This document shows positions 16,707-26,403 of a stretch of DNA of 63,514 nt, one piece after another. The DNA is taken from the NCBI GenBank assembly GCA_029263315.1, contig JAJCXR010000051.1, positions 1 to 63,514 of the forward strand, in the 5' to 3' direction. Source of the stretch: Acidobacteriota bacterium (lineage in GTDB: Bacteria > Acidobacteriota > Thermoanaerobaculia > Multivoradales > J023). The first letter of the stretch is position 1, and every line of letters starts with the position of its first letter. Under the pieces are notes generated by a model. The model saw only the letters and a list, made by a program, of their open reading frames with translations. It was not told the DNA's origin and searched no databases. A program made the translations under genes and the position numbers.

Positions 16707-19511
16707 ATGAAGACCGCCAAGTCTCCCCGTCGCCGTGCCTCGAAGAGCGCCGTTCTCGGCTGGCTCGTTCTGATGATCGGCCTGGCAGCTACCACGACAG
16801 CCGCGGTGGCGACGGCTGAGGACGCCCCGTCGAGCGTCTCCTATCGGGTCGTCGAAGTCGAGGTGGTGGATCGGCGACAGCTCCAGCGATTGAGCGAGGA
16901 CAACGATCTCTGGGCCTACCTCGAAGGTCCAGGGTTGGCCATTCTGCAAGTGGCGGACGATGGGCTTGCTTCCCTCGATGCGGCCGGGGTCGTCTACCGG
17001 GTCGATCTCGAGCGCACCTCCCGCTTGGCCCAGTTGGGTCAGACGCTGCCCGGGCAAGCCTCCGGCATCCCCGGATTCCCCTGTTACCGCACGGTGGAGG
17101 AGACTTTCGCCACTGCCGAGGCGCTGGTGGCGACATATCCGGACCTGGCCACTTGGATCGATATCGGCGATTCCTGGGAGAAGACACAGAACGCCGCCCA
17201 GGGTTACGACCTCTTGGTGCTGCGGTTGACCGCCGGTTTTGTTGGCGTCAGCAAACCGAGCCTGTTCATCAACTCAGGGCTGCATGCCCGCGAATACACC
17301 ACCGCCGAGCTGGCGACCCGCTTCGCCGAATACCTGGTGGCCCACTACGACCGCGATCCCGACGTCACCTGGTTGCTCGACCACCACGCCGTGCATCTTC
17401 TGCTGCAAGCCAATCCCGACGGCCGCAAGCGAGCGGAAGCGGGGGCCCTGTGGCGCAAGAACGCCAACAACAACTACTGTACCGGCTCGTCCTTGCGCGG
17501 TGCCGACCTCAACCGCAACTTTGCCTTTCAATGGAATTGTTGCGGAGGCTCCAGCGCCGATCCATGCTCCACTCTCTTCCACGGCGCCGCCGCCGCCTCA
17601 GAGCCGGAAGTGCAAGCCATCGAAGCCTACCTGCGGCAGATCATCGCCGACCGTCGGCCGCCGGCCCTCAACGTACCGGCGCCGGACGACACCGCCGGCC
17701 TGGTGCTCGATCTACACAGCTTCGGCGAGGACGTATTGTGGTCCTGGGGTTTTACCGACACCCAGCCAGCGGAGCCGAACGGCAGTCAGCTCTACACCCT
17801 GGGGCGCAAATACGGCTTCTTCACCCACTACCGACCGCAGCACGGAAGCTTTACCACCATCAACGGCCCTACCAAGGACTTCGCCTACGGTGAGCTCGGA
17901 GCGCCGGGGTTCACCATCGAGCTGGGTTCGGATTTCTTCGAGTCTTGCCAAGATTTCGAGGCCATCATGGTGCGGGATCATCTACCCGCCTTGCTCTACG
18001 CCGCCAAGGTCGCCGCCGCACCGTATCGGCTGCCGTCCGGGCCCGAGGTATTGTCACCGTCCGCTCCGCCGGTGGCCGTCGCGGCCAGTGATGTCGTGGC
18101 CGGTGAGGTCTTGGCCGGTGAGGTCGTACCCCTCACAGCGACCGTCGACGACAGCCGCTACACCTCGCTCAACGGTGCCGAGCCAGTGCAGAACGTGGCC
18201 GGCGTCGAGGTATTTGTCGATCTGCCACCCTGGCGCTCCGGAGCCAGGGGTATAGCCATGCAAGCCATCGACGGCAGCTTCGATAGCCCCAGGGAGGTGG
18301 CGCAGCTGGACCTCGACACCTCGGGTCTTGCCCCCGGACGCCACCTCCTCTATTTCCAAGGTCAAGACAGTGACGGCCACCGCGGAGCCGTCAGCGCTGC
18401 CTTCCTCCACGTCGTCGATCCTCAAAGTGCACCGTTCCTCGAAGGCGTCCTGCGGGACGCCGAAACCGGTCAGCCCGTGGTGGCCCAGGTGCGTGTCGGC
18501 AGTTTCGAAACCGTCAGCCAAGCAGGCGGCGGCTTCTACCGACTGCAAGTGCCAGCGGGCACCTACGACGTGGTGGTGGAGTCGCCACAACATGCCAGGC
18601 AGCAGCTGACTGTTGTCCTCAACGACTTCGCGACCGAAGTGCAAGACTTCCAACTGCGCCCCTACGTCGATGTGTTGACGGACGATGTCGATGGCGACCC
18701 CGTCGATGGCGACCCCGCCGCTGGCGACCCCGTCGCTGGCGACCCCGTCGACGAAGCGCGACTCGAGGTCGATGAAGATTCCGCCTACCAGGCTTGGTGT
18801 CGAGAGCTGCGGGAGCTCGGAGAATCGCTGGCCTGTCGTAAACTGTCGGAGGCCCTTTCGGGCGATGCCGAGGAGGAGGCATCTCCGAAGTCGGCATCGA
18901 CCGAACCTTCCGAGATCTCACAGGGGACCCAAGACCTTTCCCCCGGCGGTCGCTGGCGGCGTCCTGGGGACGGCTTCTTGACGCGGGCGGCGATGGTCCT
19001 CCTGGCCTTGGGCATGGCCCATTGGAGTGGCCGTTGGCTGGAGGATCGAGAGACGGTGGTAGTGCAGGCCGCCATGGGGCAGCAGCAGTCGAGGCTGGAG
19101 CAGAGCCTGGCCGCGCTGCGAGTGGAGAAAAAAGAGCTTCTCGGGCAATTACAGAGCCTCGTCGGTGGCACCCTGTCAGGTCCCTTGGGCTGGGCGATGA
19201 TCGACGGTAGCCGGGCACGTTCCGGAGCGGAGGTGATCCGCCTGCCCGAAAAGGCGGCCTGGGTGGCCATGCTCTTGGAGCTACCCTCCTTGCGGGATGG
19301 AGCTCGTCTGGAGATCGTCCGGCGCAGCGACGGTGAAGTTATCTGGCAAGATAGCCGGATCGGCATCGCCGACTGGGAAGAGAAGAATTTGGTGATCGTA
19401 CCCGCCGGGTTGTTGCCCGATGGGTCCTACGGCCTCCGAGTGGTGCCCGCCACCGGCGACGGGCTGCAACCGATCTTCGCCACGGACCTCGAGGTGGCTC
19501 GTTTGAAATGA
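16707..19511 (+). CDS. M14 zinc carboxypeptidase with C-terminal membrane-anchored, coiled-coil and beta module
   Basis: 934 residues from ATG 16707. A TATACT box at 16693 is so close that the mRNA may be nearly leaderless; no ribosome site is visible. After a signal peptide and propeptide, the M14 domain (about 125-450) has the ligands HARE (His193, Glu196), His337 in VLDLHSFG, and catalytic Glu405 in FTIELGSDFFES; ADLNRNF is also conserved. Fn3-like and carboxypeptidase-regulatory-like domains follow (about 455-650), then a VDGDP x4 linker (18687-18746), a membrane span near 757, a coiled coil, and a C-terminal beta module like that of anti-sigma-type membrane proteins. The kinase gene starts 53 bases later. 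Confidence 0.9.
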   Translation: MKTAKSPRRRASKSAVLGWLVLMIGLAATTTAAVATAEDAPSSVSYRVVEVEVVDRRQLQRLSEDNDLWAYLEGPGLAILQVADDGLASLDAAGVVYRVDLERTSRLAQLGQTLPGQASGIPGFPCYRTVEETFATAEALVATYPDLATWIDIGDSWEKTQNAAQGYDLLVLRLTAGFVGVSKPSLFINSGLHAREYTTAELATRFAEYLVAHYDRDPDVTWLLDHHAVHLLLQANPDGRKRAEAGALWRKNANNNYCTGSSLRGADLNRNFAFQWNCCGGSSADPCSTLFHGAAAASEPEVQAIEAYLRQIIADRRPPALNVPAPDDTAGLVLDLHSFGEDVLWSWGFTDTQPAEPNGSQLYTLGRKYGFFTHYRPQHGSFTTINGPTKDFAYGELGAPGFTIELGSDFFESCQDFEAIMVRDHLPALLYAAKVAAAPYRLPSGPEVLSPSAPPVAVAASDVVAGEVLAGEVVPLTATVDDSRYTSLNGAEPVQNVAGVEVFVDLPPWRSGARGIAMQAIDGSFDSPREVAQLDLDTSGLAPGRHLLYFQGQDSDGHRGAVSAAFLHVVDPQSAPFLEGVLRDAETGQPVVAQVRVGSFETVSQAGGGFYRLQVPAGTYDVVVESPQHARQQLTVVLNDFATEVQDFQLRPYVDVLTDDVDGDPVDGDPAAGDPVAGDPVDEARLEVDEDSAYQAWCRELRELGESLACRKLSEALSGDAEEEASPKSASTEPSEISQGTQDLSPGGRWRRPGDGFLTRAAMVLLALGMAHWSGRWLEDRETVVVQAAMGQQQSRLEQSLAALRVEKKELLGQLQSLVGGTLSGPLGWAMIDGSRARSGAEVIRLPEKAAWVAMLLELPSLRDGARLEIVRRSDGEVIWQDSRIGIADWEEKNLVIVPAGLLPDGSYGLRVVPATGDGLQPIFATDLEVARLK
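18687..18746 (+). repeat. 15-bp tandem repeat, four units, in M14 peptidase gene
   Basis: Four 15-bp units coding VDGDP, VDGDP, AAGDP, VAGDP in an acidic linker. A second 15-bp pair lies in the same gene at 18093-18122 (VVAGE, VLAGE). Confidence 0.9.
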
Positions 19512-19564
19512 CTTGATGAGCCACCCGCCGCCGACCGATCGACCGCCTTGGGAGAAGATAGAAC

Positions 19565-21949
19565 ATGGATGTGGAACCAAAATCCCCAAGTCGCGGGTCG
19601 TATCAGCAGGTCAAGGACATCGTTTCCGAGGCCTTGGACAAGGGGCCGGAAACCCGCCTCGCCTTTGTCGAGGAGGCTTGCGGCGACGACGCTCGTTTGA
19701 AGGAGGAGGTTCTGTCTCTTCTGGCGGGCGACGAGCTGATGGGCGACACGTTCATCGCCAAACCGGTCGTGCCGCGGCGCAGCGAAAGTGAAGAGTTGGC
19801 CGATCGCCATGAGATTGGCCCCTATCGACTCCTGCGCCGACTGGGTGCCGGCGGCATGGGGGTGGTCTATCTGGCGGAGCGGCGGGTCGATTTCGAGCAA
19901 CGGGTGGCACTCAAGCTCATCTCACGAGGTCTCGAAAACGACGAGATCGTGGGTCGTTTCGAGCACGAGCGACAGATCCTAGCCAATCTGCAGCACCCTA
20001 ATATCGCCCGTTTATTGGAAGGTGCCACCACCGACGACGGCTTGCCGTACTTCGTCATGGAGTACGTCGAGGGTGTGCCCATCGATACCTACTGCACCGC
20101 CAACGAGGTGCCGGTGGCCGGACGCCTGGCGCTCTTCCGCAAGGTCTGCGAAGCCGTCGCCTTCGCCCATCGCAACCTGGTGGTGCATCGCGATATCAAG
20201 CCCGCCAACATCCTGGTCACCGAGAACGGAACCCCCAAGCTGTTGGACTTCGGCATCGCCAAGTTGCTCAACAGCGAAGGGGGAAATCCCAAGACCGGCC
20301 TGCTGCGCCCGTTGACCACCGAATACGCCGCCCCTGAGCAACTGGCCTACGAGAACGTCACCACGGCGAGCGATATCTACACCCTGGGAGTTCTCCTCTA
20401 CGAGCTGTTGGTGGGCCGACGCCCCTACGCCAAAAAAGAGAGCAATCCCCAAACCCTGCTGGAAGCGACACGCCAATACCAACCGGTGGCCCCGAGCTTG
20501 GCGGTCGACCAGGAGACGGGGCTGCGTCGGCGTCTGTCCGGGGATCTGGACGCCATTGTGCTCAAGATGCTGCGGCTCGAGCCGGAGGAACGCTACGCCT
20601 CCGTCGAGCAGCTGCTCGACGACCTCGAACGCCATCGTCGACGTCTTCCGGTGCTGGCGCGGCGGGGCTCTTGGACGTATAAGGCCGGTAAATTCGTGCG
20701 CCGCAACGGCGCTCGGTTGGTGGTCGGGGCGGTCAGTCTAGGGCTGGTGGGGAGTCTGGGTCTTGCCGGCTTGGAGAGTCGCCGGGCGGAGCAGGAGCGT
20801 TTGCAGAAAGTGGAGGAAGCCAAGTCGGCGGAGGCCTTTGGTGAGCTGCTCTTCAACGTCTTCGACGAGGTGAATCCCGATCGGGGAGGTCCCGTCGATC
20901 GTGAGTACTTTGAAATTGGCGGGCAGATCCTGGACAAGGCCGCTGCCCGTAGCCGAGTCGATCTGAAAGATCAGCCGTTGCAGCGGGGGATCATCCTTGG
21001 CGCCTTGGGGCGGGTCTTCAGGCTGCGTGGCGATTTTCACAGAGCCCTGGAGCTGTTGACCGAGAGCGAGGAGTTGCGCCGCCAAGAGTTGGGAGACGAC
21101 AATCCAGGGTTGGTGGTCTTGCTCAGCAATCAAGGGAGCGCGTATAGGTCGTTGGGACGTTTCCGGGAAGCGGAGGGCAAATACCGCGAGGCGCTGAGGC
21201 TCGAGCGTCTTGCTCCAGAGGCCAGCCCGACGAAGATTTCTACTGCCCTCAACAATCTGGCCGGTGTTGAGAAGGAGCTCGGAAAGCATGCGGCTGCCAT
21301 TGCGTCGTACCTAGAGGCGTTGGCCATCAAGGAACAGTTGGTGACCGAAGCAAGGCTGGCGGAGGATGGCGAGAACACATTGTCCGGAAGGCGCCGAAGT
21401 CTCGCCTTGGGCCACAGCAATCTGGGCAGCGCCTTGGTGGCCCTAGGAGAAGCGGAAGCCGCAGAGGATCACTTCAGGAGCGCCCTCGAGATTCTGAATT
21501 CCTTGGGTGAGTCCCCACGTTTGGAACGATCACGGGCTTCCGCGCTGAAGAACTACGGCGTCCTACGACGGCTTCAGGGGGAGTTGGAATCCGCCTCGTG
21601 GATGCTGGCCGAAAACCTTGAGATCCGTCGTCGATATGCCACGGGTCTTCCAGAGGCCCTGGCTGTGGCACTGCGTGAGATGGCTCGCCTCGACCAGGAC
21701 CTTGGGGAGCACCAGCAAGCTCTTCTCAGGCTCGACGAGGTGCTGCAATTGCAGATAAAGCTCTATGGTGAGAACCATCCCGAGACCGGCCGCACCTTGA
21801 TCGACCTCGGTGTCTCCCAGAGGGCTCTGGAAGACCCACAAGCGGCCGAAACCTGGCGCCGTGCCCTCGACATTCTCGAATCGAGCTTGCCGGCCGACCA
21901 TCCCGATACGGTGCGTTTGATCGAGTTGATGAGCGCTCCGGACTCCTGA
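19565..21949 (+). CDS. Membrane Ser/Thr protein kinase with TPR sensor half
   Basis: 794 residues. A helical lead (residues 10-60, including ALDKGPETRLAFVEEACG) typical of acidobacterial kinases precedes a complete Hanks-type kinase domain (about 86-355): LGAGGMGVVYLA, Lys117 in VALKL, HRDIKPAN (208-215), DFG (228-230) and the TEYAAPEQ activation region. One membrane span lies near 388-406, so the C-terminal half with about eight TPRs is probably outside the cytoplasm. GGGAG precedes the ATG. Neighbours on the same strand are the M14 peptidase upstream and a CHAT protein downstream, a mix seen in signalling clusters of this phylum. Catalytic residues look intact. Confidence 0.95.
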   Translation: MDVEPKSPSRGSYQQVKDIVSEALDKGPETRLAFVEEACGDDARLKEEVLSLLAGDELMGDTFIAKPVVPRRSESEELADRHEIGPYRLLRRLGAGGMGVVYLAERRVDFEQRVALKLISRGLENDEIVGRFEHERQILANLQHPNIARLLEGATTDDGLPYFVMEYVEGVPIDTYCTANEVPVAGRLALFRKVCEAVAFAHRNLVVHRDIKPANILVTENGTPKLLDFGIAKLLNSEGGNPKTGLLRPLTTEYAAPEQLAYENVTTASDIYTLGVLLYELLVGRRPYAKKESNPQTLLEATRQYQPVAPSLAVDQETGLRRRLSGDLDAIVLKMLRLEPEERYASVEQLLDDLERHRRRLPVLARRGSWTYKAGKFVRRNGARLVVGAVSLGLVGSLGLAGLESRRAEQERLQKVEEAKSAEAFGELLFNVFDEVNPDRGGPVDREYFEIGGQILDKAAARSRVDLKDQPLQRGIILGALGRVFRLRGDFHRALELLTESEELRRQELGDDNPGLVVLLSNQGSAYRSLGRFREAEGKYREALRLERLAPEASPTKISTALNNLAGVEKELGKHAAAIASYLEALAIKEQLVTEARLAEDGENTLSGRRRSLALGHSNLGSALVALGEAEAAEDHFRSALEILNSLGESPRLERSRASALKNYGVLRRLQGELESASWMLAENLEIRRRYATGLPEALAVALREMARLDQDLGEHQQALLRLDEVLQLQIKLYGENHPETGRTLIDLGVSQRALEDPQAAETWRRALDILESSLPADHPDTVRLIELMSAPDS

Positions 21950-22070
21950 GCGAATTTTTTTGATCCCGTCCAAGGGGTCACGTCGCGTTTCCCTACAAAG
22001 AGACCTCGAACCAGACCCGGTCACGCCGTGGTCTTCGGTTGTCTAGAAAAAGTTTTTTTGGGGGTGGGCG

Positions 22071-23513
22071 ATGGATCTTCTTGCAGGATCAAAGGGACGG
22101 GTGTGTCTGCTGTTAGGTCTTGGGACGTTATGCCTTGGGGTAGTTAGTTTATTGTTGCCTCCTTCCCTTGTTTCTGTCTCCTATGGAAATACTTTGGTCG
22201 AAGCCCAGGGTCCCAGAACGGTGGGGCAGTGGCTTTTGTTGGGAGATACCGAAGCCGCTTTCCGGGCCCTCGAGCGGCGACGCGGACAAGCCCTCTTGCA
22301 GCTCCGGCGTCAGCGCTCCGGCGGCCCGGAGGAAGGGCAAGGGGGCGACTCCCTCAGCGATGTCAGGGCCGCCCTCGACCCCGGAACATTGCTTCTGGCG
22401 TTCGCCGTCGAGGATGACGCGACGCATGTTTTTGCCATCGATCAAGCAAAAGGCCTGTCGAAGAGTCACAGCCTGGCCATCGGAGCCGAAGCTCTGGCGG
22501 CGGAGGTCGACAACCTATTGGCGGCCGTCGGTGGGGCACGCCACGAAGGCACCCAGCATTTCGATCGTTTCCAAGAGCTGGCGAGATGGTTTTATCGTGA
22601 GCTATTGTCGCCGTTGGATGGGCCGATCGAAGACAGCCAACGATTGCTTATCGTGCCCGATGGGGCGTTACATCGTTTGCCTTTTTCCTGTTTGATCCGT
22701 GAATCTGAAAGGGCACCGAGGGGTGAGCAATATTTGATCGAATGGAAATCCTTGTTTTCCGTGGTTTCCGCCAGATTCTATGCCGACCTCAAGTCGGAAC
22801 CCCGGTCGCCGATTCATCGCTACTCTCGGCTCGTAGCTTTTGGCGACGCCGAGTACGGAGTTGCCATGACCGACGGTCCCCTGCCGTCCCCACTCACCTC
22901 CCCGGGGAGGATTGGTGGTGAGCGGCACGGCCGACAAGCCCTGCCCGGGAGTGGACGGGAGGTACGAGCCATCGCCGGATACTTCGACAACCACCGGCTG
23001 TTTCTGGGCAAGGACGCCACCAAGGACAATCTCTGGGACCTGGAAGCGGGCGTCGATATCTTGCATCTGTCAACCCATGGCCAGCGTTTCCCCGAAGGGA
23101 CTCGGCAAGCGGCATTGTTCCTGTCGCCGCGACGCCAGGGCGGGGACGCGATCCCCGACAGCGGTCGGCTGGAAGTCGGCGAGATTGTCGCCGGTCACGT
23201 GCCGCCGGCTCGATTGGTGGTGTTGTCGGCCTGCGACTCGGCCCTGGGGCCGGATCGGGACGACGGCGCCAGCTTGGGTTTGGGATGGGCCTTCTTGGCC
23301 AACGGCGCGCGTTCCGTGGTCACCAGTTTGTGGCGCATCGATGACCACCGCACGGCCGACCTGATGGATCGGTTCTACGCCAGCTTGGCCGCCGGAGAGT
23401 CCCCGGCGGATGCCCTGCGCTCGGCTCAGCTCGATTTGATTCAGGGTTATGGGGACGACGCTTCGGCGCCTCCCTTCTGGGCCGCATTCCAAGTGCAGGG
23501 TGACTGGCGCTGA
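22071..23513 (+). CDS. CHAT-domain (caspase-like) protein, membrane-tethered
   Basis: 480 residues. An N-terminal membrane segment (VCLLLGLGTLCLGVVSLLLP) is followed by a short helical region and a CHAT domain (about 100-480). The expected catalytic pair is present: His336 in DILHLSTHG and Cys388 in VVLSACDSALG; the GWAFLANGARSVVTSLW and ADLMDRFYASLA blocks are typical. CHAT proteins are caspase/separase-fold proteases, often coupled to TPR sensors; here the TPRs are not in this protein but in the kinase just upstream. 121 bases separate the two genes and contain no terminator, so they may be cotranscribed. Substrate unknown. Confidence 0.9.
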   Translation: MDLLAGSKGRVCLLLGLGTLCLGVVSLLLPPSLVSVSYGNTLVEAQGPRTVGQWLLLGDTEAAFRALERRRGQALLQLRRQRSGGPEEGQGGDSLSDVRAALDPGTLLLAFAVEDDATHVFAIDQAKGLSKSHSLAIGAEALAAEVDNLLAAVGGARHEGTQHFDRFQELARWFYRELLSPLDGPIEDSQRLLIVPDGALHRLPFSCLIRESERAPRGEQYLIEWKSLFSVVSARFYADLKSEPRSPIHRYSRLVAFGDAEYGVAMTDGPLPSPLTSPGRIGGERHGRQALPGSGREVRAIAGYFDNHRLFLGKDATKDNLWDLEAGVDILHLSTHGQRFPEGTRQAALFLSPRRQGGDAIPDSGRLEVGEIVAGHVPPARLVVLSACDSALGPDRDDGASLGLGWAFLANGARSVVTSLWRIDDHRTADLMDRFYASLAAGESPADALRSAQLDLIQGYGDDASAPPFWAAFQVQGDWR

Positions 23514-23685
23514 GGCAGTAGCCCGACAGTAGCCTTGACAATAGCCCGACGCTCGGTAACCCCAGCCACCGGCTCAGCGTATACTCAGGGTGTTCTTTCG
23601 CTGTGCAGTCGACGCAACCTGCTGTACGGATTCTTTGATTGCCCTACGGGGTGAGTGACCTCCCCCGTGAAAGTCCGTTGAGCCC
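23514..23685. other. Intergenic region with imperfect 11-12-bp repeats
   Basis: Just after the CHAT stop, CAGTAGCCCGA, CAGTAGCCTTGA and CAATAGCCCGA follow one another (about 23516-23550). A TATACT box lies at 23580. No gene seen. Confidence 0.5.
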
Positions 23686-26097
23686 ATGCGAAGCAAGCAT
23701 TTCTGGCCGTTGTGGGGATTGGCAGCCGTCGGGTCGCTGCTGGCTATTTTCTATCTCTACCCGCGCACGCAGCAGCTATCCCCCGAAACGTGGACGGTGA
23801 CCCGCGCCGAAGCGATCGAGATCGCTAACCGCAGTTTCCAGATCTTCGGGACGACCGTTCCCGACCCCTATGTGGTGGCCGAGCTCGACACCGATCTGCT
23901 CAATGAGCAACGGCTCTTCGAGCGTCGGCATGATGTCGCCGTCGACGAGCTGAGGGCGTCCCCCCTCGGCCAGCAGGTGATGGTCTGGGAGGTGACGGTT
24001 TACGAGGCCAACGAGCGGCCGGGGCAGTGGACCCACCGCGCCAAGGTTGGTGCCGACGGAACTTTGTGGAGCCTTCTGTTGCGGATTCCCGAAGACGAGC
24101 CGGGAGCTGTGATCGACGACGAGGCGGCGATCCGGCAGGGGAATGAGCTGTTGGGAACCTACGGTTTCGATCTCTCGACGTTCGATGCGCCCACCGTACG
24201 GCGGCAAGATCTGGTGGCCCGTACCGATGTCAGCCTGCGGTTTCGGGATCGTCGCGCCGTTCTTGGGGAGAGCGTGCCCTACGGCGTCGAAGTACGTTTT
24301 GCCGGGGATCGCTTGGCCGGTTTCGAGCCGTGGATCGAAGATCCGGATCTTCAGGAGCGAGTGGCGAGGATCGGTTCCTTGGGATTGGTTTCGATCCTCT
24401 GGATTCTCATGCCGTTCCTACTCTTTCCCTTTGTGGCGGTGGTGTTTCTGCGCAAGTACCATGAAGGCGAGATCGGTGTGCGCCGGGGCATGCAGGTATT
24501 CGCCCTGGTTTGGGCCTGCGGGGTGGTGGTGACCGTCACCGTCTCGCGGGGGGTCACCGAAGGGAGCAGCTTTGGTCCGTTGAGCCGTGAGCAAACCACC
24601 TGGGTGTGGGGCTTGCAGATGATGATCCTGTGGTTTTCGGCCGTCGCCCTGCTGGCGGCCCTCTCCTGGGCGGTGGGGGAGGCCCGTTGTCGCACCCATT
24701 GGGGGCACCGCTTGGCGGCTTTCGACGCCCTCTTCCAAGGACGTTGGGCCAACGCCACCGTCGCAGCGTCCGCCGCCCGTGGTTTGGTGATGGCGTTGGT
24801 GCTCAACGCCGTGTTGTCCTCGCTGATCTGGCTCGGTGGGCATTTCGAGGTCATGGAGGGCATCAGCCAGACGTTTGGCCCTTGGTGGGAGAACAGCGCC
24901 TGGCCGGGGGTGAGCCTGTTGGCGATCAGCTTGGCGCTGAAGCTCTACGCCAATCTGTTCACCTGGCTATTCGCCTTGCCGCTGGCGGTCAGGCACCTCG
25001 GCCGCCCACTCGGAGTGACCCTGGTGGCGGTGCTGGCGACTCTCCTGTTCTGGCCGCCCCGTTCGCTGTTGCCTCTGAGCTGGTCCTTCCCATTGTCCTT
25101 GCTGGAAGCGACTTTTTTGATTCTGCTCTTTCTGCGCTACGACCTGCTGGTGGCCGGCATGGCGTCCCTGGGCAGCTCCCTGTTGACCAGCACCATGCCC
25201 CTTCTCCTGGCGGAAGATATGTCCTTGGTGGCGCAAGGTCTGCTGCCTCTGTTGGTGGTGTCGCTGCCGTTCTGGCTCAGCTTGCGGTACTTGGGCAGCG
25301 GCAAGCACTTTGAATACCGCTATCAAGACATTCCGCCCCACGTCCGCCGCATCGCCGAGCGGGAACGACAGCGGGTCGAGTTGGAGACGGCTCGCGGTAT
25401 CCAAGCCTCTATCCTGCCTCAGCTGCCACCCCAGCTGTCCGGTGTCGAGCTGGCCCACGCCTATTTACCGGCGACGGAAGTAGGGGGGGACTTCTACGAC
25501 GTGCTCGATCTCGAGGACGGCCGCTTGGCGGTAGCCGTGGGGGATGTGGCGGGGCACGGCGTGTCCAGCGGTTTGGTCATGTCGATGGCCAAGTCGACCT
25601 TGGCATTGCAGGTGACCGTCAACCCCGAGGTCGAGCAGGTCATGTCCACCCTCAATCGGATGGTTTTTCGCTCCGCTCGTAAGCGACTATTGACTACCCT
25701 CTGCTACGCCTTGGTGGACCACCGAAGGTTGGAGCTCACCTATGCCAGCGCCGGTCATCTAGCGCCTTACCGCATCTCTGCCACGGGACAGGTCGAGGCG
25801 TTGTCGGCCGCCGCCTATCCACTCGGGGTGCGTGGCGAGATGGAAGTGCAGGTCCGCTCGGTGGCGCTCGAAAAAGGCGATAGCCTCTTCCTGTTCAGCG
25901 ACGGTCTGGTGGAGGCGCGCCGTGACGGCAGCGACGACCTCTTCGGTTTCGATCGGCTCGAAGAGAGCTTGCGCCGTCATAGCCGAGGTGGTGCAGCCCA
26001 TCTCAAGGATGGGGTCTTGCGTGATGTGCGGCGCTTCACAGGCACCGACACAAGGGAAGACGATCAGACGATTCTGGTCCTGAAGCTGCCGCTATGA
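23686..26097 (+). CDS. SpoIIE-family (PP2C-type) phosphatase with multi-pass membrane sensor part
   Basis: 803 residues. One N-terminal span, an extracytoplasmic region of about 200 residues, then around eight to ten membrane spans (about 230-550). The cytoplasmic C-terminus (about 560-803) is a PP2C/SpoIIE domain: LETARGIQASILPQLPP, metal-binding GGDFYDV and VGDVAGHGVSSGLVMS, FLFSDGLVEARR, and REDDQTILVLK. Such enzymes usually dephosphorylate anti-sigma-factor antagonists in a partner-switch; no such partner or sigma factor is found in the window. The ribosome site is weak. It shares architecture with the gene at 27875. Confidence 0.93.
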   Translation: MRSKHFWPLWGLAAVGSLLAIFYLYPRTQQLSPETWTVTRAEAIEIANRSFQIFGTTVPDPYVVAELDTDLLNEQRLFERRHDVAVDELRASPLGQQVMVWEVTVYEANERPGQWTHRAKVGADGTLWSLLLRIPEDEPGAVIDDEAAIRQGNELLGTYGFDLSTFDAPTVRRQDLVARTDVSLRFRDRRAVLGESVPYGVEVRFAGDRLAGFEPWIEDPDLQERVARIGSLGLVSILWILMPFLLFPFVAVVFLRKYHEGEIGVRRGMQVFALVWACGVVVTVTVSRGVTEGSSFGPLSREQTTWVWGLQMMILWFSAVALLAALSWAVGEARCRTHWGHRLAAFDALFQGRWANATVAASAARGLVMALVLNAVLSSLIWLGGHFEVMEGISQTFGPWWENSAWPGVSLLAISLALKLYANLFTWLFALPLAVRHLGRPLGVTLVAVLATLLFWPPRSLLPLSWSFPLSLLEATFLILLFLRYDLLVAGMASLGSSLLTSTMPLLLAEDMSLVAQGLLPLLVVSLPFWLSLRYLGSGKHFEYRYQDIPPHVRRIAERERQRVELETARGIQASILPQLPPQLSGVELAHAYLPATEVGGDFYDVLDLEDGRLAVAVGDVAGHGVSSGLVMSMAKSTLALQVTVNPEVEQVMSTLNRMVFRSARKRLLTTLCYALVDHRRLELTYASAGHLAPYRISATGQVEALSAAAYPLGVRGEMEVQVRSVALEKGDSLFLFSDGLVEARRDGSDDLFGFDRLEESLRRHSRGGAAHLKDGVLRDVRRFTGTDTREDDQTILVLKLPL

Positions 26098-26403
26098 ATC
26101 GTCGTCATAGGTCGTTGCGTCGAGCGGAGAATCTAGCTGGTTCCCGTACAGATTTACCAGAATCGGTGCCAACGGAGGCCCCTTGGAGCGAGCAAGGGGC
26201 GAGCGTGTTTGAGCTTGTACAGCATTGTATAACCGGTAAAGGCTTGAGCAGCAACAGTTTACGGTGCCCTCTAAGGGCCCGGCGAGCTCGGAGCCCCGAC
26301 CGAGCCCAATGGGGCCTCCGCCCTCCTTGAGCTATTTCTGGATGGACACTAGCTGACATTATCTCGAGCTGAATCTGAAACTAGGTATTTCGAGGGGACG
26401 TCC
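26098..26403. other. Intergenic region with two GC-rich hairpins
   Basis: 306 bases without a gene. GCCCCTTG (26178-26185) pairs with CAAGGGGC (26193-26200), and GCTCGG with CCGAGC near 26290-26310. Neither has a T run. They may end the upstream transcript or lie in the leader of the phosphoesterase gene. Confidence 0.4.
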
